The notes under the pieces were generated by a model. It made no database searches. It saw only the letters and a list, made by a program, of their open reading frames with translations, and was not told where the DNA came from. Shown here piece after piece: positions 1 to 6,841 of a stretch of DNA of 63,758 nucleotides. This DNA is from Acetobacterium tundrae (GTDB taxonomy: Bacteria; Bacillota; Clostridia; Eubacteriales; Eubacteriaceae). The number at the start of each line of letters is the position of its first letter. The stretch's first letter is position 1. The translations under genes and the position numbers were made by a program. The stretch covers positions 1 to 63,758 of the forward strand of contig NZ_RXYB01000019.1 in assembly GCF_008086615.1 (NCBI RefSeq). The letters run 5' to 3'.

Positions 1-274
1 CGGTGGGGTTGATAAAGGCATCATGTTTTTCAGCTGTGATGCCGGTCATTGGCTGGAACCAATGGGTAAAATGGGTGGCACCCAATTCCAGGGCCCAATC
101 TTTCATGGCGTTGGCGACAACTTCAGCCACATTTTCTTCCAGCGGTAGATCTTCTTTCATTGTTTTAAGAAGAGAAGCGTAAATGTGCTTTGGCAGGCGC
201 TTTCGCATGACACCTGAATTAAAAACTTTAGATCCAAAAATATCGGCTATATTTTCATGTGTAACATCTGGCAC
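1..274 (-). CDS. glnN: Glutamine synthetase type III, N-terminal part (cut by window edge)
   Basis: Reading leftward from a GTG at 274, the translation opens VPDVTHENIADIFGSKVFNS and goes on with VMRKRLPK, NAMKDWALELGATHFTHWFQP and MTGITAEKHDAF. This is the conserved N-terminal signature of GSIII, the large dodecameric glutamine synthetase; about 91 residues are visible out of roughly 700 usual for the family. AGGAGG at 283-288 lies 8 bases before the GTG and supports that start. The enzyme makes glutamine from glutamate, ammonium and ATP in the cytoplasm. It is divergent from the type I glnA gene, so the organism carries two glutamine synthetase types. Its leader contains an attenuator (see 359-410). 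Confidence 0.9.
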   Translation of the reverse strand, partial: MPDVTHENIADIFGSKVFNSGVMRKRLPKHIYASLLKTMKEDLPLEENVAEVVANAMKDWALELGATHFTHWFQPMTGITAEKHDAFINPT

Positions 275-358
275 GTGAGTGTCCTCCTAAATTTGTATTT
301 TGAATTATAAATCCCATGTATCATAATAGACAAACAGGGTATAAAAACCAGTGTGAAG

Positions 359-410
359 TAAAAAAGGTGCCTTCAGAAGCGTATACGAACACTCCAAAAG
401 CACCATTGCT
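359..410 (-). promoter_or_regulatory. ANTAR-type hairpin overlapping a terminator in the glnN leader
   Basis: On the minus strand AGC-AATGGT-GCT (410-399) forms a small hairpin with a hexaloop that has A at position 1 and G at position 4. Its last bases, GGTGCT, are also the start of a long imperfect terminator stem (404-366) that closes with GGCACC and is followed by six T (365-360). The two structures cannot form together. This matches the known ANTAR antitermination layout, in which the protein stabilises the small hairpin and blocks the terminator. A second hairpin, GTGGC-GATT-GCCAC (436-423), lies just upstream but lacks the canonical loop. Confidence 0.7.
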
Positions 411-451
411 ATTTTTTTTGTGTGGCAATCGCCACTTTTTAAATTGTGTTT

Positions 452-480
452 ATTATAGATCATGAAAAATATTTTGTAAA
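452..480 (-). promoter_or_regulatory. Sigma-A-type promoter of glnN
   Basis: Read on the minus strand, TTTACA (480-475), a 17-base spacer and a perfect TATAAT (457-452). Transcription would begin near 445, giving a leader of about 170 bases before the GTG at 274. Confidence 0.7.
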
Positions 481-708
481 GAGAAATTTTTATGAATTCA
501 GATGTAAAGGTTATCAAGATACAGAAAAATAAAGGTTAATATAGCTTTTCTGATTCCTTAATTATCCCAATTATATAGTGTAGATAAGGTTAAAAGATGA
601 AATCCTTATCAGGCAGAATCATAAAAATAAAAATTGAATATCACGTAGAAATGTGTTTTAATATAGAAAAAGTATAGTGTATACAAAAAATTAAATAAGA
701 ATATTTAT

Positions 709-790
709 AAAGAACAATGGCGTTTGGTCCTCCTGAAAAATTTTAATTTCAGAGGGATTGATTTAGTTTGTTCTTTTTTATTTTTCTTTT
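709..790 (+). promoter_or_regulatory. ANTAR-type hairpin and terminator in the glnA leader
   Basis: GAAC-AATGGC-GTTT at 712-725 is a short hairpin with an A1/G4 hexaloop. Bases 709-717 (AAAGAACAA) are also the outer 5' arm of a long terminator stem that pairs with TTGTTCTTT at 768-776. The inner stem is CTGAAA/TTTCAG plus further imperfect pairing, and a T-rich stretch follows to 790. The hairpin and the terminator are mutually exclusive. A possible promoter, TTGAAT at 634-639 with a -10 near 657-662, lies upstream; it is weak. The terminator stem has several mismatches, so it is less certain than those before amtB and nifH. Confidence 0.6.
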
Positions 791-798
791 AAAGCTTA

Positions 799-807
799 TG
801 TTATAAT
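799..807 (+). promoter_or_regulatory. Extended -10 promoter downstream of the glnA attenuator
   Basis: TG at 799-800, one base, then TATAAT at 802-807 is an extended -10 element without a clear -35. It sits after the terminator at 709-790, so it could give basal glnA expression that bypasses the attenuator. Confidence 0.4.
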
Positions 808-893
808 TGAAAAATATATAAGAGCTGGAATCGATACTGATCCCATCGGAATAAGAATAATTAGGTACATAATTTAAAAAATGGAGGTATGAA

Positions 894-2222
894 ATGAGCT
901 TAGCGAAAAGAACCATTGATGCGATGGAATTTATTGAGGATAATGATGTCAAATTTATTAGACTTCAATTTTGCGATCTTTTTGGTCAGAATCGAAATAT
1001 TGCAATTACACCGATGCAAATTGAACGTGCATTGAGCAGTGGAATTCCCTTTGATGCATCATTGGTAGTAGGATTTTCCGAATCCAATTATTCGGATTTG
1101 CTATTATGTCCAGATATCAGTACGATTCAAATTTTGCCCTGGAGGCCACAACAGGGAAAGGTTGCACGAATTATTTGTGATATCCGATATCCTAATGGAG
1201 ATATTTTTGAATCGGATAGTCGTCGGATATTAAAAGAAACACTGGAACGTGCAGCGGTAAAGGGTTTTCAGTTTAATACCAGTGCTGAATGCGAATTTTA
1301 TCTTTTTAAACAGGATGAAAATGGAGATCCCACAACCATACCAACCGATAAAGCTGGGTATTTTGATTTGGCCCCCTATGATCGTGGAGAAAATACCCGA
1401 AGGGAGATTTGTCTGACCTTGGAAGATATGGGCTTTGAAATTGAGAGTTCACGGCATGAAGCAGGGCGGGGTCAGCATGAAATAGATTTTAAATATGATG
1501 ATGCGCTTTCTTCTGCGGATAATATTATGACCTTCAAAACGGTGGTAAAAACTGTCGCACAACGAAATGGGATTCATGCGTCATTCTTGCCTAAACCACT
1601 TGTGGATGAACCAGGAAGTGGGATGCATATACATATTTCATTGGAAAAAGACGGAATGAGTGTTTTTGAAAACAAAAACAATATCCTTTCCGACGAAGCC
1701 AAGTATTTTATTGCTGGTGTTTTAGCTCACATTAAGGGGATAACTGCAGTAGCAAATCCACTGGTCAACAGTTATAAACGTCTGACGGGAGGTCAGGAAG
1801 CTCCTCAACTTATTAGTTGGGGAATTGGAAATCGCTCATCGCTCATTCGTATACCGGAATTGATAGATAATTATTTTAGGTTTGAACTTAGAAGCCCTGA
1901 TCCCACGTGCAATCCCTATCTAACCTTTGCCCTGATTTTAGAAGCAGGACTTGAAGGCATTGAAAAAAAATTGTCACTTATGGATGAGTTGGCAACGGGC
2001 GAAAATGAAATCATAAAAAATACCAAAATTAATGAAAGCATTGAAGAACTGCCAATTACTTTAATAGAAGCTATTGCCGCCATGAAAGCAGATCCCCTAA
2101 TTAAAACGATTTTAGGAGAAAATTTGGCTAAAAACTATATTGAGCTTAAAACTGTTGAATGGATGGATTATATAAAGACCGTTCATCCATGGGAAATTGA
2201 TCGCTACCTGTCGACTTATTAA
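894..2222 (+). CDS. glnA: Glutamine synthetase, type I (short GSI-alpha form)
   Basis: 442 residues, the usual length for non-adenylylated GSI-alpha. It condenses ammonium with glutamate using ATP. Visible signatures are SAECEFYLF (metal ligands), RHEAGRGQHEIDF, the ATP/glutamate segment GSGMHIHISL, NSYKRL, GNRSSLIRIPE and FELRSPDP, so the main catalytic Glu, His and Arg positions are present. The usual FDGSS loop reads PFDASL and the active-site flap reads GGQEAP instead of PGYEAP; the key Asp and Glu are kept. ATG follows GGAGG by 6 bases. The ANTAR gene starts 39 bases downstream and is probably cotranscribed, an arrangement like the glnA-nitR pair known from clostridia. Confidence 0.93.
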   Translation: MSLAKRTIDAMEFIEDNDVKFIRLQFCDLFGQNRNIAITPMQIERALSSGIPFDASLVVGFSESNYSDLLLCPDISTIQILPWRPQQGKVARIICDIRYPNGDIFESDSRRILKETLERAAVKGFQFNTSAECEFYLFKQDENGDPTTIPTDKAGYFDLAPYDRGENTRREICLTLEDMGFEIESSRHEAGRGQHEIDFKYDDALSSADNIMTFKTVVKTVAQRNGIHASFLPKPLVDEPGSGMHIHISLEKDGMSVFENKNNILSDEAKYFIAGVLAHIKGITAVANPLVNSYKRLTGGQEAPQLISWGIGNRSSLIRIPELIDNYFRFELRSPDPTCNPYLTFALILEAGLEGIEKKLSLMDELATGENEIIKNTKINESIEELPITLIEAIAAMKADPLIKTILGENLAKNYIELKTVEWMDYIKTVHPWEIDRYLSTY

Positions 2223-2261
2223 GCCAGATAATTAAAATGAAAAGGGCAGGAGGTAGAAGCC

Positions 2262-2837
2262 TTGAGCAGTGTATTATTGGTATGCAAACAAGATGACGTA
2301 ATTCGAGTGCTTGCTGATGTTTTACGCCCAATGAATTTTCAATTAATTGATTCAGCAACATCTGCTGGAGAAGGGCGCCGACGGCTTCAGGAAATAGAGT
2401 ATGATCTAGTAATCGTGAACACCCCCTTAGGTGATGAATTTGGCACCGATTTTGCTATCGATATTTCAGAAAAATTCATGGTTGGGGTTATACTCATTGT
2501 GAAAAGTGATTTAGTAGATAGTATCGAAGAAAAACTCATCGATACCACGGCTTTTGTTATACCGAAGCCATTTAACCGTCAATTGCTTGTTCAAAATGTG
2601 CGTTTTGTTTGTCAGTCGCGGGAAAAGTTCCAACGCTTGCAAAATCAGAACAGAGAACTAAAAGCAAAATTAGATGATCTTAGCATCGTTTTTCGAGGAA
2701 AACTATTTCTGATGGAATATTTGAATTTGACAGAGGATGAAGCACATCGTTATATTCAAAAAAAGGCAATGGATATGAGAACGTCGCCGAGAAAAGTTGC
2801 GGAACAGATTATTAAAACCTATGGTAAAAAAGCATAA
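2262..2837 (+). CDS. ANTAR-domain RNA-binding antiterminator (NitR-like)
   Basis: 191 residues starting at TTG, 8 bases after AGGAGG. Residues 1 to about 120 have a response-regulator receiver fold (opening SSVLLVCKQDD, conserved Lys in VIPKPFN), but the phosphoacceptor position is Asn53 in DLVIVNTPLG. A coiled linker (REKFQRLQNQNRELKAKL) leads to a C-terminal ANTAR domain with EYLNLTEDEAHRYIQKKAMD and VAEQIIKTY. ANTAR proteins bind small RNA hairpins with A1/G4 hexaloops and prevent termination. Candidate targets occur before five nitrogen operons here. Because the Asp is missing, regulation by phosphorylation is unlikely. Inference: it is the common regulator of those leaders, including its own through glnA. 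Confidence 0.9.
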   Translation: MSSVLLVCKQDDVIRVLADVLRPMNFQLIDSATSAGEGRRRLQEIEYDLVIVNTPLGDEFGTDFAIDISEKFMVGVILIVKSDLVDSIEEKLIDTTAFVIPKPFNRQLLVQNVRFVCQSREKFQRLQNQNRELKAKLDDLSIVFRGKLFLMEYLNLTEDEAHRYIQKKAMDMRTSPRKVAEQIIKTYGKKA

Positions 2838-2906
2838 ATCATGTTCCAATAAAAGAATGTCCAAATTGATTTTTTTATGTCAGTTTGAATTTTGTTGATA
2901 AAATAG

Positions 2907-2958
2907 AAAAACAGCACCCTCTATGGAATTGAATGAAGCCATAGGGGGTGCTGTTTTC
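2907..2958 (+). terminator. Strong terminator after glnA-ANTAR operon, possibly bidirectional
   Basis: ACAGCACCCTCTATGG (2911-2926) pairs with CCATAGGGGGTGCTGT (2939-2954) and is followed by TTTTCTATT. An A-rich stretch precedes the stem, so it could also stop transcription arriving on the minus strand. Confidence 0.85.
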
Positions 2959-3062
2959 TATTCTGGTAGGTAGGTCTGGTAATTTCTGAGGGAGAGGTGC
3001 TGAAAAGTATTGTACATATTGATAAAATGCCAACAATAATTTTCTATGCAAAAACTGAATTT

Positions 3063-3752
3063 TTAAATGTAAATCTTTTCGTTAATGATTTCAGTATTTA
3101 GAACAATGCTTAAATTTCCGTTCCGGCATCGTAATTTATCAATGAATTCTTTTTGATTAATATCTTCCTTTAAACACAAAGTGTAAACAATTTCAAATAA
3201 TGCCCCAAAATCACTGGTTTTAACCCGTTGAATTTTGTAACTTTGGGTATAGTGCTGCAAAATATCGTCAAAGCAATCCTGGTAATCCAGATCTTCAGGG
3301 ATGGTAATTTTAAGCTGCATGTTGCGAATTTTGGGTTTAGCATATTTTGTTATACTAAGAATGACCATAACGACACAAAGCATGATGGCAAAGATTATAC
3401 CATAAGCGATGTAACCCATGCCGCAGGCAAGGCCAACAGCCAGGGTGAAAAAGACGTAGGATATATCAATCGGATTGCCAGGTGCGCTTCGAAAACGTAT
3501 CAGACTGAATGCGCCGGCTAAGCTAAATGCTTGGGCAATATTGTTGCCGACCAGCAAGATAATGATGGCAATGATAGCTGGCAGCATGATCAGTGTTATG
3601 GTGAAGCCGGGTGAATAACCGTCTCTCCCCTGGGTTTTAATGTAAACAATGCTGATGAATAAGCCCATGATTAAGGAAGTAAAGATGACATTTAAAGTGG
3701 TACTTAAAGTTAGGGTATCGGTAAGCGTTGATGCAAAAAGTGTTTCTAACAT
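3063..3752 (-). CDS. DUF4956 family membrane protein (copy 1)
   Basis: 229 residues, using the ATG at 3752. This matches the start of the paralogue at 5926 (LFAS.LTDTL) and follows AGGAGA; the longer reading frame upstream overlaps the preceding gene and has no support. Hydrophobic segments near residues 20-37, 51-71 and 93-128 suggest three or four membrane helices, followed by a soluble C-terminal domain of about 90 residues with ITIPEDLDYQDCFDDIL. DUF4956 proteins are commonly encoded next to VTC-domain proteins, and their function is not established. The stop of the VTC gene lies 11 bases upstream, so the two are cotranscribed. Confidence 0.85.
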   Translation of the reverse strand: MLETLFASTLTDTLTLSTTLNVIFTSLIMGLFISIVYIKTQGRDGYSPGFTITLIMLPAIIAIIILLVGNNIAQAFSLAGAFSLIRFRSAPGNPIDISYVFFTLAVGLACGMGYIAYGIIFAIMLCVVMVILSITKYAKPKIRNMQLKITIPEDLDYQDCFDDILQHYTQSYKIQRVKTSDFGALFEIVYTLCLKEDINQKEFIDKLRCRNGNLSIVLNTEIINEKIYI

Positions 3753-3763
3753 TAGATTCTCCT

Positions 3764-4543
3764 TTAGTTGCTGATGCAATATTTTAATTCGGTATTGTCG
3801 GAAATGGGCATGTTGATGATTTTGGCCATGCTTTGTCTGCGGTATTCTGTATACGCGTTGCCGTATTTTGAAAAGCTGGAGCTGTAAATTTTTAAGCTTG
3901 ACAGCGCATGGGTGAGCCATACGGGAATCGCACCCAAAATCTTTATTTCCATAAGATAACCGTCTTTAGGCAAAAGTTGATTTCCAAAGTCTCCCTTTTC
4001 TAAAGAAAGATTATTTTGACGGCTTTTGATATTATGGTCAAAAGTTACCCGGAATTCCGGATCGTTTTTCCCAAAGTAGGCACTGCGTTCATAGCTGATA
4101 TAGGCTTTGGGCACAATGATGTGATGGTCTAAAAAATTATCAATTTCTTCAAGAACCAGGCGATTAATAGCGTTAGCTTCCAACGGGTATTCTCTTTTTG
4201 AGATGAAACGGTTGGCTTCATTCAGGGTCATGGTGGCCCGACGTTTGCTGACAATGCCGCCTATTTTCTTTTTTAATTCCAAAAAGACCTTGTCATCAGA
4301 TGAAATTGGAATGGCGTAGCTTCGAAGACGAAGTTTTTCCTTGTAATAAGGTTTCGAAAGGGAATGCCTTATAATATCGTAATTTTCAGTGTCAAAATAG
4401 ATATTATAGATCGAATAGCTGTCATTTTTTGATGTATAACTATCCGGTACCATTTCGGTTAAAAGAATGGGCAGTAATTGTTCAAACTGAGATTCATTTA
4501 ATTGAAATTTGTTTTCATAGCGTTTAAATGTTTTTGTAATCAT
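3764..4543 (-). CDS. VTC-domain (polyphosphate polymerase-like) protein, copy 1
   Basis: 259 residues from the second of two adjacent ATGs, chosen because it aligns with the paralogue (MITKTF/MITTTF) and gives a better distance from GGAGG. The tunnel-fold family signature is present: basic RYENKF at the N-terminus, KEKLRLRSY, LELKKKIGG, SKRRATM and a late acidic motif LMEIKILG. In yeast the VTC domain makes polyphosphate from ATP; in bacteria the activity of these short homologues is mostly inferred. No signal peptide is seen. It is followed by the membrane protein of the same unit, suggesting a membrane-associated complex. Confidence 0.85.
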   Translation of the reverse strand: MITKTFKRYENKFQLNESQFEQLLPILLTEMVPDSYTSKNDSYSIYNIYFDTENYDIIRHSLSKPYYKEKLRLRSYAIPISSDDKVFLELKKKIGGIVSKRRATMTLNEANRFISKREYPLEANAINRLVLEEIDNFLDHHIIVPKAYISYERSAYFGKNDPEFRVTFDHNIKSRQNNLSLEKGDFGNQLLPKDGYLMEIKILGAIPVWLTHALSSLKIYSSSFSKYGNAYTEYRRQSMAKIINMPISDNTELKYCISN

Positions 4544-5133
4544 CATAAGCCTCCAAATATTTTATTTTTACAAAGGCAAAAATCCAAACGAGCACTTGTA
4601 CTAACTTGGTAACTACCTGTGAAGCACAGAAAAAATCGGGTTATGAGTTTTCCGGTGGCTTTCTTAGGTATTAGTATACAAGAGCAATTTGTTAAGTGTT
4701 TGTTAAATTTGTGTTTTTTTTGTGAATATTGTATAATAATTGCACGAATAAGTTTACATCACAGATATTAGACAAATTCACAGAGTTAAATCAAAATCTG
4801 TGGAGTCAGGGAAAATCAAGACGGATCAGAAGAATACAACGGTCACTATCAGAGGAAAGGAGAAAATACAAAGCTTATCTTTTATGACAAAAAGATAATG
4901 ATTTAATTCTCATTTGGTTGAGCTAAGGTAAGAATATAGCTGATCTCAGTGTTAAAAAATGATGAAATAAATTTTAAGGTATTATCTGAAAATAGTGAAG
5001 TAATAAATTGATCATATTTATTGAAGTTATCTAGATTTTGAATAAGTGAAGTATTTCAAGCTGTTTCGCTTTTTATTGTAGAATGTAAAATTTTATTATT
5101 TACTTAAAAGACTTAAATATTTGGAGGATCATA
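4544..5133. other. Divergent intergenic region between the duplicated pairs
   Basis: 590 AT-rich bases between the two VTC genes. TATAAT-like sequence occurs at about 4731-4738 and a T-rich stretch precedes the plus-strand gene. Only the ribosome-site segment (ATTTGGAGG) is shared by both ends, so the duplicated copies appear to have separate promoters. I see no gene or RNA motif. Confidence 0.5.
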
Positions 5134-5913
5134 ATGATTACAACAACATTTAAACGTTATGAAAAAAAATATCAGATACATGAATTTCAGCTTAAAGAAC
5201 TGATGCCAATACTTTTAGCAGAAATGATGCCAGATGATTTCACATTAAAGAATAATGGCTACTCGATTTATAATATCTATTTTGACACTGAAAATTACGA
5301 TATTATACGGCACTCTCTTTCGAAGCCCTACTATAAAGAAAAGCTCCGTCTTCGAAGCTATGCCATTCCAATTTCATCTGATGACAAGGTCTTTTTGGAA
5401 TTAAAAAAGAAAATAGGCGGCATTGTCAGCAAACGTCGGGCCACCATGACCCTGAATGAAGCCAACCGTTTCATCTCAAAAAGAGAATACCCGTTGGAAG
5501 CTAACGCTATTAATCGCCTGGTTCTTGAAGAAATTGATAATTTTTTAGACCATCACGTCATTGAGCCCAAAGCCTATATCAGCTATGATCGCATTGCTTT
5601 TGTTGGAAAAAATGATCCGGAATTCCGGGTAACTTTCGATTGCAACATCAAAAACCGTCAAAACAATCTTTCTTTAGAAGAGGGAGACTTTGGAAATCAA
5701 CTTTTGCCTAAAGACGGTTATATTATGGAAATAAAGATTTTGGGTGCGATTCCCGTATGGCTCACCCATGCGTTATCAAGCTTAAAAATTTACAGCTCCA
5801 GCTTTTCAAAATACGGCAACGCGTATACAGAATATCGCAGACAAGGCATGGCCAAAATCATTAACATGCCCATTTCCGACAATACCGAATTAAAATACTA
5901 CTTCAGCAATTAA
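5134..5913 (+). CDS. VTC-domain (polyphosphate polymerase-like) protein, copy 2
   Basis: 259 residues beginning MITTTFKRYEKKYQ. About residues 48-145 are identical in sequence to copy 1, with the same KEKLRLRSY, LELKKKIGG, SKRRATM and MEIKILG motifs. Residues 1-45 and 145-165 have diverged, consistent with local gene conversion between the copies. GGAGG lies 8 bases before the ATG. The gene is followed 12 bases later by its DUF4956 partner. Substrate is not shown by the sequence; a nucleotide triphosphate is expected for the family. Confidence 0.85.
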   Translation: MITTTFKRYEKKYQIHEFQLKELMPILLAEMMPDDFTLKNNGYSIYNIYFDTENYDIIRHSLSKPYYKEKLRLRSYAIPISSDDKVFLELKKKIGGIVSKRRATMTLNEANRFISKREYPLEANAINRLVLEEIDNFLDHHVIEPKAYISYDRIAFVGKNDPEFRVTFDCNIKNRQNNLSLEEGDFGNQLLPKDGYIMEIKILGAIPVWLTHALSSLKIYSSSFSKYGNAYTEYRRQGMAKIINMPISDNTELKYYFSN

Positions 5914-5925
5914 AGGAGAATATTT

Positions 5926-6615
5926 ATGTCAAAAATACTTTTTGCATCAGCGCTTACCGATACTCTGAGCGTAGGATCAACTTTGAAAATTATCTTTACG
6001 TCCTTAATTATGGGTTTATTTATCAGTATCGTTTATATTAAAACCCAGGGGAAAGACGGTTATTCACCCGGCTTCACCATAACACTGATTATGCTCCCGG
6101 CTATCATTGCCATTATTATCTTGCTGGTCGGCAACAATATTGCCCGTGCTTTTAGTTTAGCCGGAGCATTCAGTCTGATTCGTTTTCGAAGCGCACCCGG
6201 CGATCCCATCGATATTTCCTATGTCTTTTTTACCCTAGCTGTTGGGCTTGCCTGTGGCATGGGTTACATCGCTTATGGTGTACTCTTTGCCATTATACTT
6301 TGTATCGTCATGGTTATTCTCAGCACAACAAAATATGCTAAACCCAAAACTCGCAACATGCAGCTTAAAATTACCATCCCTGAAGATCTGGACTATCAGG
6401 ATTGCTTTGATGATATCTTGCTGCAATATACCCAGAGCTACAAAGTTCAACGGGTAAAAACTTGTGATTTCGGTGCGCTATTTGAAATTGTTTATACTTT
6501 GTGTTTAAAGGAAGATATTAATCAAAAAGAATTCATTGATAAATTACGATGCCGAAACGGAAATTTAAGTATTGTATTAAACACTGAAATTAATAACGAA
6601 AAAGTATATAGTTAA
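5926..6615 (+). CDS. DUF4956 family membrane protein (copy 2)
   Basis: 229 residues, start MSKILFASALTDTL after AGGAGAA. Hydrophobic segments match those of copy 1 (SLIMGLFISIVYI, TLIMLPAIIAIIILLVG, FFTLAVGLACGMGYIAYGVLFAIILCIVMVIL), then a soluble domain of about 90 residues. The segment GNNIA.AFSLAGAFSLIRFRSAPG, between two helices, is unchanged between copies and is a likely functional loop. It forms a two-gene operon with the VTC gene upstream. Function is unknown. Confidence 0.85.
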   Translation: MSKILFASALTDTLSVGSTLKIIFTSLIMGLFISIVYIKTQGKDGYSPGFTITLIMLPAIIAIIILLVGNNIARAFSLAGAFSLIRFRSAPGDPIDISYVFFTLAVGLACGMGYIAYGVLFAIILCIVMVILSTTKYAKPKTRNMQLKITIPEDLDYQDCFDDILLQYTQSYKVQRVKTCDFGALFEIVYTLCLKEDINQKEFIDKLRCRNGNLSIVLNTEINNEKVYS

Positions 6616-6766
6616 GGCCACTAAATCTATATAGAGAACTTCATAACATAAATTGTGCAAAGATTAAGAAAGTCTTTGGTTGCTTATAAACATTCGCATA
6701 ATAACAGATAAGCTTAAGTAAGCGCGCTTAAAAAATTAAAAAGCTAATATTTATCCAGTGACGCAC

Positions 6767-6803
6767 GTTGAGGCGGATACCCAAATTGGGTATCCGCCTC
6801 AAC
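6767..6803. repeat. Perfect 37-base palindrome
   Basis: GTTGAGGCGGATACCCAA, one central A, then its exact complement TTGGGTATCCGCCTCAAC. No T-run follows on either strand, so it is not a typical intrinsic terminator, although it lies between the convergent ends of the DUF4956 and histidine kinase genes and may still terminate or protect both mRNAs. Confidence 0.8.
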
Positions 6804-6841
6804 GCATAATAAGGATATTGGCAAGTTAAAAAAAGAAGGTT

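Larger units (their letters stand above)
3063..6615. repeat. Inverted duplication of a VTC/DUF4956 gene pair
   Basis: The minus-strand pair 3063-4543 and the plus-strand pair 5134-6615 encode proteins of the same lengths (229 and 259 residues) and largely the same sequence, arranged head to head around a 590-base spacer. Both copies keep the same gene order, the same 11-base gap, and ATTTGGAGG ribosome sites. Similarity is patchy: 5362-5556 is base-for-base identical to the complement of 4315-4121 (195 bp by eye), whereas the first 45 residues of the VTC proteins differ at many positions. Confidence 0.95.

Noticed and set aside
305-517. Minus-strand open frame of 70 codons in the glnN leader
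   Set aside because: It covers the promoter, attenuator hairpin and terminator; composition is that of random AT-rich sequence and no ribosome site is present.
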